Below, piece after piece: positions 16,026-23,779 of a stretch of DNA of 31,788 nt. The DNA is taken from positions 1 to 31,788 of IMG/VR virus record IMGVR_UViG_3300021960_006073; one strand, 5' to 3'. Within the stretch, counting starts at the first letter, position 1, and each line of letters begins with the position of its first letter. This stretch comes from a virus. A program made the translations under genes and the position numbers. The notes under the pieces were generated by a model. The model was not told the DNA's origin and ran no database searches. It saw only the letters and a program-made list of their open reading frames with translations.

Positions 16026-16921
16026 ATTTCTATAGTTTTATCCAATCCCTCGTCTATTGACACTTTAGGTTGCCAACCTAACACTTTTGTAATTAGATCA
16101 TGATTACTGTTTAGCCAATAAATCTCTCCATCTCTGGTAGGACGCTTATTCCAGTTTATTTGACCATGCCAATTAAGTTTTTTTCCAATTATATTTACAT
16201 AGTCTTCTATACTAAGTGCGTTATCTGGACCAATAGTAAAAATTTTACCTGTGTTAACTTTTTCTGGATTTGTAATGACTGTCATCCATGCTTCTATAAG
16301 ATCGTCAACATAGATAAAATTACGCCAAGGTTTAGCGTAACCCATGTCAATTTCGTGTGGATTTTTTAACATGCGACTAATAATTGCTTCTGTAACAAAG
16401 AAATCGTTGTCGTGTCTGCCATATGCATTAGTTTGCCTTATAGCAGTAAATGGCAAATTTAAACAACGATGTGCGTACTCTAAATACTTTTCACATCCAT
16501 ACTTTGCTACTGCATAAGGAGCGTTTGGGTTAGGTATAGTATTCTCGTCAAATGCTACTCTAGTTTTATATGTTCCAGTGTGTTCGATTTCATCACTAAT
16601 AGGCTGCCATCCGTAAACTTCCATTGTACTAGCAAATACGAAGTTTTTAAGATTTTTTAGTGTTTTAGCACTTTCTATAAGGTTTAGTGTGCCAATATAA
16701 TTGACTTCACTAAAACTTATTTGCTCGTAAAAACTCTTTTCTACTTCGGTCCTAGCAGCCAAATGTACAATAAGGTCTGGATTTACATTTGCAACTTCTG
16801 CTTTTACATCAGCATGATTTAATAAATCACTTTGCAAATGATGTAATTCGTATTCTTTTTCAAGTCTAGGCGTTATGGCCTGACCTATAAACCCACTGCT
16901 GCCAGTTAATAGTAATTTCAT
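16004..16921 (-). CDS. NAD-dependent epimerase/dehydratase (extended SDR)
   Basis: The 305-residue protein has the NAD-binding GSSGFIG (7-13), the DLIVHLAA strand, a FASTMEVYG segment supplying the catalytic Ser/Thr, and the Y136-xxx-K140 pair in PYAVAKYGCEKYL. A NAYGRHD motif and FIYVDDLIEAW follow as in sugar-nucleotide epimerases and dehydratases such as GalE or RmlB. It therefore acts on a nucleotide-diphosphate sugar. Its ATG overlaps the folE stop as ATGA. The specific sugar cannot be read from the sequence. Confidence 0.88.
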   Translation of the reverse strand: MKLLLTGSSGFIGQAITPRLEKEYELHHLQSDLLNHADVKAEVANVNPDLIVHLAARTEVEKSFYEQISFSEVNYIGTLNLIESAKTLKNLKNFVFASTMEVYGWQPISDEIEHTGTYKTRVAFDENTIPNPNAPYAVAKYGCEKYLEYAHRCLNLPFTAIRQTNAYGRHDNDFFVTEAIISRMLKNPHEIDMGYAKPWRNFIYVDDLIEAWMTVITNPEKVNTGKIFTIGPDNALSIEDYVNIIGKKLNWHGQINWNKRPTRDGEIYWLNSNHDLITKVLGWQPKVSIDEGLDKTIEIWKIKLS

Positions 16922-17607
16922 CTTGGTGCAAATTCCTGTTGCAATTTAATATTGTCCATAAACTCTTTCTTGCAAGCAGGATCATTATGGAAACTGCCAC
17001 GCAAAACTGTAGTTTGTGTTAGACTACTGTGTGCCATGATACCACGGTTCTCACAACAGCCATGCGTCGCTTGTATATATACGCCGACGTTCTTGCTGCC
17101 AGTGGCATTCATAATTTCTCTTGCAATATCCATGGCAAGTTCTTCTTGTAGTGTACCACGCCTTGCACACCATTGCGCTATGCGTGTATACTTGCTCAAA
17201 CCAATAAGTTTATCTGCGGCAATAATACCTATATAAGCGACACCTGCAACTGGTTGATGATGATGGCTGCACATGCTTTTAAGTTCACTACGCACAACCA
17301 GCATGCCATCATATGGTTCATCAGTATGATTAGGAAAAGCAGTTGCTTTGGGTTTAGGATTATACCGGCCGCTCATTATCTCTTTAATGTACATCTTGGC
17401 CAAACGTCTGCCAGTATCACGACTATTTGGATCTGTATAACGATCGATAACCAAACTATCTATAACACTTTCAAACTTACCAGTAAGTTCGTCAATAAGT
17501 GCTTCTTTGTCACCTGGTTCTAGATATTGGCTTATGTTGTCGCCAGCCCAGTAGCGTCCATTTTTTTGTTTTATTCGTTCTATAATTTTTTCGGAAGTAT
17601 TTCTCAT
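16918..17607 (-). CDS. folE: GTP cyclohydrolase I
   Basis: FolE converts GTP to dihydroneopterin triphosphate, the first step of both folate and 7-deazaguanine synthesis. The 229-residue protein shows the zinc ligands C113 and H116 in SMCSHHHQPV and C184 in HGCCENRG, at positions offset by three from the E. coli ligands, and the HSSLTQTTVLRG C-terminal segment. It lies in the dpdA unit, with four-base overlaps on both sides. With queD and queE in the window this most likely feeds 7-deazaguanine synthesis rather than folate. Confidence 0.93.
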   Translation of the reverse strand: MRNTSEKIIERIKQKNGRYWAGDNISQYLEPGDKEALIDELTGKFESVIDSLVIDRYTDPNSRDTGRRLAKMYIKEIMSGRYNPKPKATAFPNHTDEPYDGMLVVRSELKSMCSHHHQPVAGVAYIGIIAADKLIGLSKYTRIAQWCARRGTLQEELAMDIAREIMNATGSKNVGVYIQATHGCCENRGIMAHSSLTQTTVLRGSFHNDPACKKEFMDNIKLQQEFAPR

Positions 17608-18368
17608 GCACTAAGTTCCTTTACTTTGTTTATTCTTGCAAATATGTAATCTGCTATTTTTTGGGCACTAGACGAACTATAATGGTAATAGTGTTTATTG
17701 TCAACAACAGTTTCCCTATGCCATGCGAAATCGTCATAGTGTATTAAATATTTCGCCGGTATCCAATTTAAATCTACTTCAAAATCATGATAAGGATCAC
17801 CTACACTGTAGCCATTATATAAGTAATCAATTATTATTAAAAAGGGAACTTTCTTATCCAATAACCTACGACATGCATCGCTCATAATCCATGTATCATA
17901 TTGTAATTTTATATTCTGGTCAAACATATCCACAACATAAGATTTTAAAGTATCTAGGAAAGTCTCTGGCAAAACTTTTTTATAGTCCTCATTCCATATA
18001 GTCTCAAAATTACCAAGTACATCTACAGCAATAGTAGGATCTTTCATCATTTCTTTGCCTATGTCTGATATTGCAGGTTGCCTAGTGTCTGGATAATGTA
18101 TATTCTTGCCTATTAGTTCCTTTACATATGTTTTTCCTTTTAAAGGAACTTCAATACGTCCAGGAGTAGTTGTGCTTATTATTACAAAATCTGCATCAAG
18201 TTTAACTGCCTGATCTATTTGCAAACAAATTGCAAAATTACTTGCTCCTGGGCGAGCTAAGTTATATAAATCCCAGCCATGATCTTTACACAGTATCTCT
18301 GAAAAACTAGATGATGGGTCATTATTATCTATACTAGCCCAAGAATCACCACAGACAGCTAATTTCAT
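17604..18368 (-). CDS. SGNH/GDSL-like hydrolase-fold protein (third of three)
   Basis: The protein is about 254 residues and begins MKLAVCGDSWASIDN, with the block I GDS serine, then LARPGASNFAI as block II/III and a FAWHRETV and KHYYHYSSSSAQ region that could supply the catalytic histidine. The start is the ATG that overlaps the glycosyltransferase stop as TGATG; a GTG codon one triplet upstream is a less likely alternative. It is directly downstream of the glycosyltransferase and upstream of folE. The substrate is unknown. Confidence 0.62.
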   Translation of the reverse strand: MKLAVCGDSWASIDNNDPSSSFSEILCKDHGWDLYNLARPGASNFAICLQIDQAVKLDADFVIISTTTPGRIEVPLKGKTYVKELIGKNIHYPDTRQPAISDIGKEMMKDPTIAVDVLGNFETIWNEDYKKVLPETFLDTLKSYVVDMFDQNIKLQYDTWIMSDACRRLLDKKVPFLIIIDYLYNGYSVGDPYHDFEVDLNWIPAKYLIHYDDFAWHRETVVDNKHYYHYSSSSAQKIADYIFARINKVKELSA

Positions 18369-19438
18369 CACTGAACTTCCGTGTTTAATAGTCTGTCCAT
18401 CATAACGTCACAGCTCAAATAATCTTGGACAAGAATACTCTGTTGCTCACGAATTAGGTTATGATAGTTAGAATAGTTGTCCAGTTTGTCTTGTATAAAC
18501 TCAACTACTCTATGTTTGTTCTTTTCGTAACTCTCCTGATTGATAGTCCATTCACTGGGATATTTAAATTCATCCAAATACATTTCACTGTAACTGCAAC
18601 GATCCGGCACAACAGGTATTGCTCCAGTCAGCACCGCTTCCATGACACTGATGCCAAGATTTTCATGCAATGCACAACTAAAAATAAGTTTACTTGTACC
18701 CATTGTAGCATAGTAATCAGGTTTACTCAAGTTCATTTTTTGTGTGATTACCATGTCAAAATCAGTGCTCAAGTCTTCTGCTATCTCTGGCTGCTTGTCA
18801 GCATTGTATCTGTGCGGCCACATAACACGATTTTGTTTAGGCGTGCTTTGATGTTTAACAAGATCTGCAATTATCAGTTCGTGTGGCTGTCCACTACGCA
18901 CTGCTTTATAATGATACTCTTCTGGAATGTTTAAGTTGTTGAGGAACATCCTGCGATGGTTCTCACTGGCGTAATAGTTGTAATCGCTACTGTGATACCA
19001 ACTGCGCTCTGCTTCCCAGGGCCAGGGCTTGTTCATTTTGTAGCCCAGTATGTCGCTAGGATCATATGCGCCAGCATGCCAGATACTGTGTATTTCTACT
19101 GGAATGTCCAGCAAATCGCTCATGTATTTGATAGGTGTAATAATAAAGTTCCAGGCATCAGTAACCAAAAACTTGTCGCCAGGCTTAATTTCTCCTGCAC
19201 TGAACATCTTGCTAACAGTTACAGTCTGGCTTGCTTTATAAACATTTGTAGCACCAAAGTCCAGGAACGCACCTGCTGTTGTGTTGTCAGGCACAGTCTC
19301 ACCTTCAATAGTAACTACCTGATAATCTAAGCCCTGTTCCTGAATACGCTGTTCCAGTATATTGGGAATGTTTGTATACCACTGTTTAGTATATCTCTGG
19401 TCAATTGGTTCCAGACATATAATATAAATGGTGCTCAT
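18368..19438 (-). CDS. GT-B glycosyltransferase, GT4-like
   Basis: The 356-residue protein ends its second domain with the typical GT-B donor-site pattern: FSCALHENLGISVMEAVLTG followed by PVVPDRCSYSEMY (about residues 259-292), where the E of MEA usually contacts the nucleotide-sugar donor. The N-terminal domain is less conserved. Length and fold class are like the T4 DNA glucosyltransferases but no specific similarity to them is claimed. The ATG overlaps the dpdA stop as ATGA, so it is probably translated in step with dpdA. The acceptor could be a glycan, a protein or the modified base. Confidence 0.78.
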   Translation of the reverse strand: MSTIYIICLEPIDQRYTKQWYTNIPNILEQRIQEQGLDYQVVTIEGETVPDNTTAGAFLDFGATNVYKASQTVTVSKMFSAGEIKPGDKFLVTDAWNFIITPIKYMSDLLDIPVEIHSIWHAGAYDPSDILGYKMNKPWPWEAERSWYHSSDYNYYASENHRRMFLNNLNIPEEYHYKAVRSGQPHELIIADLVKHQSTPKQNRVMWPHRYNADKQPEIAEDLSTDFDMVITQKMNLSKPDYYATMGTSKLIFSCALHENLGISVMEAVLTGAIPVVPDRCSYSEMYLDEFKYPSEWTINQESYEKNKHRVVEFIQDKLDNYSNYHNLIREQQSILVQDYLSCDVMMDRLLNTEVQ

Positions 19439-20898
19439 CTAGCATCATCCTCTTCCTGGCTACTGTCTATATCAGTGTTGGTTGTGGGAACATCAAAACT
19501 AAACAAACTGTCAAATGCGTTTGTGTTTTTAAGATTTTTAATACGGCTTAGTTTACTAATCAAACCTTCATGCTTGTCAAGTTCTGCATCAATAGCAGCC
19601 ATGCTCTTGTTGTAATCTCTAGCAAACAAGTCTACACAGAGCTCCTGGAACTGTAGATATTGATCAGGTATCCATTCATTCATACCAATGGGTCGTGCCA
19701 TTAGACGGTTAGCCATTTGCACTGAGTCAATATGCTTGTAGATGTTATGTCCCATCATTAAACAGTATGCAAAACTATCCCAACTGGTTTTGCCTTCCTT
19801 ACCAATCTTGTTTAAGTCGCCTGGATCATACCAGTTAACATCACGCCAGGTAAGTCTAGCACCAATAGGACTGTCGTCCCAGGGCCAGGGTGCTTCTTTG
19901 TGTGCGGGATCCTTTTCGTCTACCATGTGTACCATGTTGTAACCAATACGCTTGTTATTAAATGTATTGTCAGTGTACACTTGGCCGTTTGCTGTAGCAA
20001 TAAATGGACTTGCACAATCCATGCTTATTGTAAGGTCTGGATTTATAGACTTCCTAATAGCCCGTTGCATTGCAGTATACATCACACCCTGATCAAGTCT
20101 ACCTGTACCTAGGAAGTGAATCCATTCTGCTTTTTGTAGCAATCCAAGTTCTTTGAGATATAGCAACCTTCTTAAACTGTGGTTAAGGTTTGTTTTTTGT
20201 ACACCACCAAATGCCCAGCCACTTGTTTCATTTACAATAGGCAAGCATACATTGTCAAACCAATCATCTGCTTGCTCGTATGTGCTGCCCTGCAGAACAT
20301 TTAGGAACTTTGTTTTGCCCTGTCTATGTTTAAAGAAGTAGTTATTGTTTGCCTTGGTAGCGTCGCGGAACTCTGCGTAGTCATTCAAACCACAGCGTGG
20401 CTTACCAGTTTTTTCGTCAACAAAGTTTAAACCATTTGTAGGAATATCCAGTACCATACTGTAGTCTGCTGTATTTTCCAACCAGTTTAAAACTGTACCA
20501 CGCTGTTTGTCTGTAGCAGCACATTGCCCTTCAGGCTCTAGCCAGTTGCCTTGCCAAACGCCTTTGCTGATCTGGAATCCGCCACTGTCACCAATAAGCA
20601 CTGTATTGTCTCTGTCACGCTTATGGATCATGCTTTCACGATCCACTGCTTTAGCCATGTCTAGTTCAGCATGCCCAGCACTGTAGAGTACATGATTGTA
20701 TGTAAAGTAGCCCTGCTCTGGATTGAGAAAGTTAAGTCCTTCTATACCATTTTCAAACTTTGCAGGTATACGAGACTGTTCTACATGATTGGGGTCTTGT
20801 TGTTGTTTGCTTACATAACTCTGATAAAAGCCGCTAAGTGCAGGAGTAAACACTGCGTAGTCATAATTCTTTTCGCTTAGATTAACTCTGGTTGCCAT
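19435..20898 (-). CDS. dpdA: DNA 7-deazaguanine transglycosylase (DpdA, TGT-like)
   Basis: DpdA exchanges guanine in DNA for a 7-deazaguanine base. The 487-residue protein has the TGT-fold motifs: GDSGGFQ with D104, LQGSTYEQ (substrate loop), AFGGVQ near 230, and SMDCASPF with the likely nucleophile D294, all in the right order. The C-terminal zinc cluster of tRNA enzymes (three clustered cysteines plus histidine) is not visible. Residues 460-469 read NAFDSLFSFD, nearly the C-terminus of the phage DNA polymerase, followed by an acidic tail of 18 residues. It is the first gene after promoter P3 with an AAGAAGG ribosome site. A tRNA substrate cannot be excluded from sequence alone but is less likely in a T4-like phage with this clamp-like tail. 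Confidence 0.85.
   Translation of the reverse strand: MATRVNLSEKNYDYAVFTPALSGFYQSYVSKQQQDPNHVEQSRIPAKFENGIEGLNFLNPEQGYFTYNHVLYSAGHAELDMAKAVDRESMIHKRDRDNTVLIGDSGGFQISKGVWQGNWLEPEGQCAATDKQRGTVLNWLENTADYSMVLDIPTNGLNFVDEKTGKPRCGLNDYAEFRDATKANNNYFFKHRQGKTKFLNVLQGSTYEQADDWFDNVCLPIVNETSGWAFGGVQKTNLNHSLRRLLYLKELGLLQKAEWIHFLGTGRLDQGVMYTAMQRAIRKSINPDLTISMDCASPFIATANGQVYTDNTFNNKRIGYNMVHMVDEKDPAHKEAPWPWDDSPIGARLTWRDVNWYDPGDLNKIGKEGKTSWDSFAYCLMMGHNIYKHIDSVQMANRLMARPIGMNEWIPDQYLQFQELCVDLFARDYNKSMAAIDAELDKHEGLISKLSRIKNLKNTNAFDSLFSFDVPTTNTDIDSSQEEDDAR
19492..19521 (-). other. Candidate sliding-clamp-binding peptide in DpdA
   Basis: Codons 460-469 of dpdA encode NAFDSLFSFD. The DNA polymerase at 27425-27454 ends in NTFDSLFSFE. 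The two are encoded with several different synonymous codons for Leu, Phe and Ser, so the likeness is held at the protein level. Clamp-binding peptides of T4-type polymerases occupy the extreme C-terminus and are rich in Leu, Phe and Asp. Confidence 0.7.
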
Positions 20899-20920
20899 AT
20901 CTTTACCTTCTTAATATCTA

Positions 20921-20949
20921 ATGATAAGATTATTTAGACGATTAGTCAA
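20921..20949 (-). promoter_or_regulatory. Sigma70-like promoter P3 for the dpdA unit
   Basis: TTGACT (20949-20944, overlapping the stop of the upstream aminotransferase gene) and TATCAT (20926-20921) are 17 bases apart. The spacer contains CGTCTAAATAA (20940-20930), identical over 11 bases to the element in promoter P1. Confidence 0.68.
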
Positions 20950-21544
20950 TATTAACTGAAATTTTACTGCAATCTGGATATGTTTTAATTTGGCTGGCTA
21001 AACTGGGTAAATGCTCGGGCTTCTGCATCATTTCAATACCCTTTGCGGCGTCTTCTAATCGCATATTATAATGAAACCCTAAGTACCATCCGCCTTGTTT
21101 TTCCCAGGGACTAATACTTAAATCTCTTCCATCGTAAGCCATGCGTTTTAGGATATGGTGATCGCCTCTGCTGTCTAATAGTATTGCACCGCCATGTCCG
21201 ATATTAAGACGCTTATCAAAGCCAAAACTCAAACATTGCATACGACCCCGAACATACATGTTTTTATCAAATGCTCTAGCACTATCCCAGATGTTTGTAG
21301 GAGCAATTCTATATTCATGCTGCCATTCAAGTTCATCGTCCCAGTAAATAGGCAACCCTAACTTGTGCATGGTCATAGGAACACTTATGTAAGTGCGTTT
21401 AGGGAGTATGACTGGACCCTGCCACTTTTTAAGTCTTAAACAAAGTTCAATAGCATGAGTGCAACTGTCTGTTAATACAACATAGGGTGCTCCAGTATAA
21501 TCACTAAGCACCTGTTCGAAATCATTTAAAACGTTGTAATCCAT
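20942..21544 (-). CDS. Short DegT/DnrJ/EryC1-type aminotransferase
   Basis: The protein has 200 residues, about half the usual length of sugar aminotransferases. It retains the PLP-binding core: an LTDSCTHAIELCL segment, VILPKRTYISVPM, an IWDSARAFDKN stretch and CLSFGFDKRLNIGHGGAIL, where the lysine matches the Schiff-base lysine. The C-terminal small domain is missing or minimal after residue 200, which could mean a minimal version, a truncated gene or an inactive relative. Short versions occur in marine phages, as I recall. It overlaps the upstream hydroxylase gene by 23 bases and its stop contains the P3 -35 box. Confidence 0.72.
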   Translation of the reverse strand: MDYNVLNDFEQVLSDYTGAPYVVLTDSCTHAIELCLRLKKWQGPVILPKRTYISVPMTMHKLGLPIYWDDELEWQHEYRIAPTNIWDSARAFDKNMYVRGRMQCLSFGFDKRLNIGHGGAILLDSRGDHHILKRMAYDGRDLSISPWEKQGGWYLGFHYNMRLEDAAKGIEMMQKPEHLPSLASQIKTYPDCSKISVNID

Positions 21545-22061
21545 CGTGTCCTGTTATTTGTAAAGTGTATCTGTCACGATCGCCAATATTAGCGGCCATA
21601 TGTTCTGCGTCACCACGCCACCATATGTAATCGCCTCGTTTCCAACTTACAATCGGCTTGCCTTCTATTTCAAAGTAATGTCCGGATTGCCAATCTTCAA
21701 GGAAAACTACGATACGTTGGATTTCATGTAATTCTACATTAAACAATTCACGATATTTTTTGTAGGTATCGCGGTGTGGGGGTAGAACTACGCCTGTTCT
21801 CATTCTGTAGAAACTTGTACCAACATCCTGAATGCCATAGATGTTTGTAAAAATTTGTGTTAAGTCTGTAGCATACCATGTTTGTAGTTTACGCATGTCG
21901 CATAAATCACCTACATACGGTGCAGTATACCCTTTTTCCATCCAACTTATAATGTCGTCTGAATTGTTAAACGTTTCAGACTCATAATCTAAAATATGAT
22001 GTGCATTATCCCAAAAGGGATCTATATAGCCTATGTGCCACTTAGACTCGCGTATTGCCAT
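21522..22061 (-). CDS. Aspartyl/asparaginyl beta-hydroxylase-like 2OG dioxygenase
   Basis: The 179-residue protein has H96 and D98 in VLPPHRDTYKK and H154 in WRGDAEHMAAN, the iron ligands of the aspartyl-hydroxylase branch, with IVSWKRGDYIWW between them and R164 in RDRYTLQITG placed to bind 2-oxoglutarate. The enzyme should hydroxylate an unknown protein or small-molecule substrate. It overlaps the dehydrogenase gene by 20 bases. It belongs to a different branch from the prolyl-hydroxylase-like dioxygenase at 6624-7193. Confidence 0.8.
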   Translation of the reverse strand: MAIRESKWHIGYIDPFWDNAHHILDYESETFNNSDDIISWMEKGYTAPYVGDLCDMRKLQTWYATDLTQIFTNIYGIQDVGTSFYRMRTGVVLPPHRDTYKKYRELFNVELHEIQRIVVFLEDWQSGHYFEIEGKPIVSWKRGDYIWWRGDAEHMAANIGDRDRYTLQITGHDGLQRFK

Positions 22062-23265
22062 AATGTATTACCTTGCTTGCGTGACTTTGGAACTTGCGCC
22101 ATGGGTCTACGACTATGCTTCCCATGGGTATCACACAATATAATTTATCTGTATTGCTTTCCTGGTGCATATATTTGTATGTTGTACTTGCACTATGGGC
22201 TAACAATACTACACAAGGTTGCTTGGGTTCGTTATTATCACCAGTCAATGGATCAATGTATGTTACACTTTTGCCCATTTCTTGTACATAATGTCCAATT
22301 AATAAACTATAACTTCCGTCAATGTATTCTACACCTGGCTTGTATGCTTTGCCGTGTATATAGATTTCCATCTCATTTTCGTTTGCTAAATCCACTAAAT
22401 GTTTTGCAAGGTTGTGTGCTTGCTTTTCTCTTGCATTCATTATAGCATCAAACAAATCATAACCTAGATCTAGTTCTTGTGCCATGTAGCGCAGGGCAAT
22501 ATTGTCCCGTGGATGGCAAGCACCACCATCACCCATTCCTGCAGTCATATACTGCGGGCCCATGATTCGTTTAGTTGACTCTGCTAGTGCCTGGGTAACC
22601 ACATCAACATTGATATTGCCCTGCCTTACTGCAACATCCTGTATCATATTTGCCAGTCCAATTTTGGTACTGATAAATGTGTTGTAAAACACTTTGATAC
22701 ATTCGCATTCGTCCCAAGTACCAACTACAAAGCGTGGATCATTATCAATAACTGTTTTGTAGAAGTCTACTAGTAGTTGTGCATCCCATGTAGTATCGCC
22801 ACCCTCTGTGCCAATCATAACCATCTCAGGATTTAAAAAATCCCAGGCAACGCTGCCCATTGCGATCAGATATGGGTTGTACGCAAAACGTGTATTTGTA
22901 ATTAATGGAACGAATTCTCTACGCACTGTGCCAGGAAGCACTGTAGAAATTAACACAATCATTTGTGCAGAGTACATGAGTTCATTACACTCACGCAATA
23001 CTTGTTTTACAATGTCGTAGTTGAAGTCTTTGGGTTCTAAATGTGCCGTTGGTACACGGCCATCATAATTGGCTTCGTGTGGAGTAGGAACAGCAACAAA
23101 AACAATCTTAGAAAACTTTATTGCTTCCGCTAATGTGTCTTTGATGTCTACAAGTTCGCTTGTTACCGGTGCTACATCGTAACCCAGAACAGTGTGTCCT
23201 TTTTTTGCTATTTCCTCTGCACATGGCAAACCAAGTTTGCCCAACCCTATAAAACTAACCTGCAT
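22042..23265 (-). CDS. UDP-glucose/GDP-mannose dehydrogenase family
   Basis: With the start at MQVSFIGLGKLG the protein is 407 residues and begins directly with the NAD-binding GLGKLG motif; the further upstream ATG would add fifteen residues lying within the previous gene. Further motifs are FVAVPTP, the STVLPGT segment, NPYLIAMGSVAWDFLNPE and GACHPRDN with the catalytic cysteine. The family oxidises a nucleotide sugar to the uronic acid, or, in the WecC branch, an N-acetyl-mannosamine derivative. Its stop-side end overlaps the hydroxylase gene by 20 bases. The sugar is unknown. Confidence 0.88.
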   Translation of the reverse strand: MQVSFIGLGKLGLPCAEEIAKKGHTVLGYDVAPVTSELVDIKDTLAEAIKFSKIVFVAVPTPHEANYDGRVPTAHLEPKDFNYDIVKQVLRECNELMYSAQMIVLISTVLPGTVRREFVPLITNTRFAYNPYLIAMGSVAWDFLNPEMVMIGTEGGDTTWDAQLLVDFYKTVIDNDPRFVVGTWDECECIKVFYNTFISTKIGLANMIQDVAVRQGNINVDVVTQALAESTKRIMGPQYMTAGMGDGGACHPRDNIALRYMAQELDLGYDLFDAIMNAREKQAHNLAKHLVDLANENEMEIYIHGKAYKPGVEYIDGSYSLLIGHYVQEMGKSVTYIDPLTGDNNEPKQPCVVLLAHSASTTYKYMHQESNTDKLYCVIPMGSIVVDPWRKFQSHASKVIHYGNTRV

Positions 23266-23560
23266 TCTTAAGTCCCAAATCAAGTAGTAAACGATGCTCT
23301 TCTTTAGCAAACATTAAATTTAGTGTGTAAGATGGACCATTAATGGTATAATCACCGTAACCAAATCCATCCCACCACCAATCTACATTATATCGTAGAC
23401 CATGACTGCCAAGTAAATTGCTAACCATACATAATGCATCTACGGGCGTATAGCCAGCATTAAGAGCACCACCTTCGCCAGGAAGATGATTTTTCCTGTC
23501 GGTGTAGTTGGAGGCGTTTACTGTAATTGCATTGGGAAACTTAAGACTTGGATCCGACAT
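23255..23560 (-). CDS. Conserved phage protein of unknown function, 101 aa
   Basis: The 101-residue protein has glycine- and aromatic-rich stretches (LPGEGGALNAGYTP, YNVDWWWDGFGYGDY) and a helical C-terminus. It overlaps the next gene by 11 bases and abuts the previous by one. No fold is recognised. Confidence 0.55.
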   Translation of the reverse strand: MSDPSLKFPNAITVNASNYTDRKNHLPGEGGALNAGYTPVDALCMVSNLLGSHGLRYNVDWWWDGFGYGDYTINGPSYTLNLMFAKEEHRLLLDLGLKNAG

Positions 23561-23772
23561 TAACGGTTACCAAAGATCCTGTGTCCATGAATCTTTGCAT
23601 CACGCATCCAATTATTACTTATGCGTTTGCCTTCTTTAAGCATACGGTACTGCTGATATATTTCGCTATCGTTGTTGTATAGGTCAGCCTCGTTATAAGG
23701 GTGTCCAAACGTCTTACAAAAACGTAGGAAATCGTCTAAATCGTCAAATACTTTTGAAACTTGTGGTTTCAT
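23560..23772 (-). CDS. Small conserved phage protein, 70 aa
   Basis: This 70-residue protein has VFDDLDDFLRFCKTFGHPYNE followed by a LYNNDSEIYQQYR segment, a charged compact pattern that I recall from hypothetical proteins of T4-like marine phages. It begins eight bases after the upstream gene and overlaps its neighbour by one base. No function is visible. Confidence 0.58.
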   Translation of the reverse strand: MKPQVSKVFDDLDDFLRFCKTFGHPYNEADLYNNDSEIYQQYRMLKEGKRISNNWMRDAKIHGHRIFGNR

Positions 23773-23779
23773 TTTAATT

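Noticed and set aside
20942-21544. DegT gene called a pseudogene
   Set aside because: The frame is intact, the catalytic lysine is present and short phage versions are plausible, so it is kept as a gene with its length noted.
22042-23310. Upstream ATG for the nucleotide-sugar dehydrogenase
   Set aside because: The extra fifteen residues lie inside the previous gene and precede the NAD-binding strand that normally begins this family at MQVSFIGLG.
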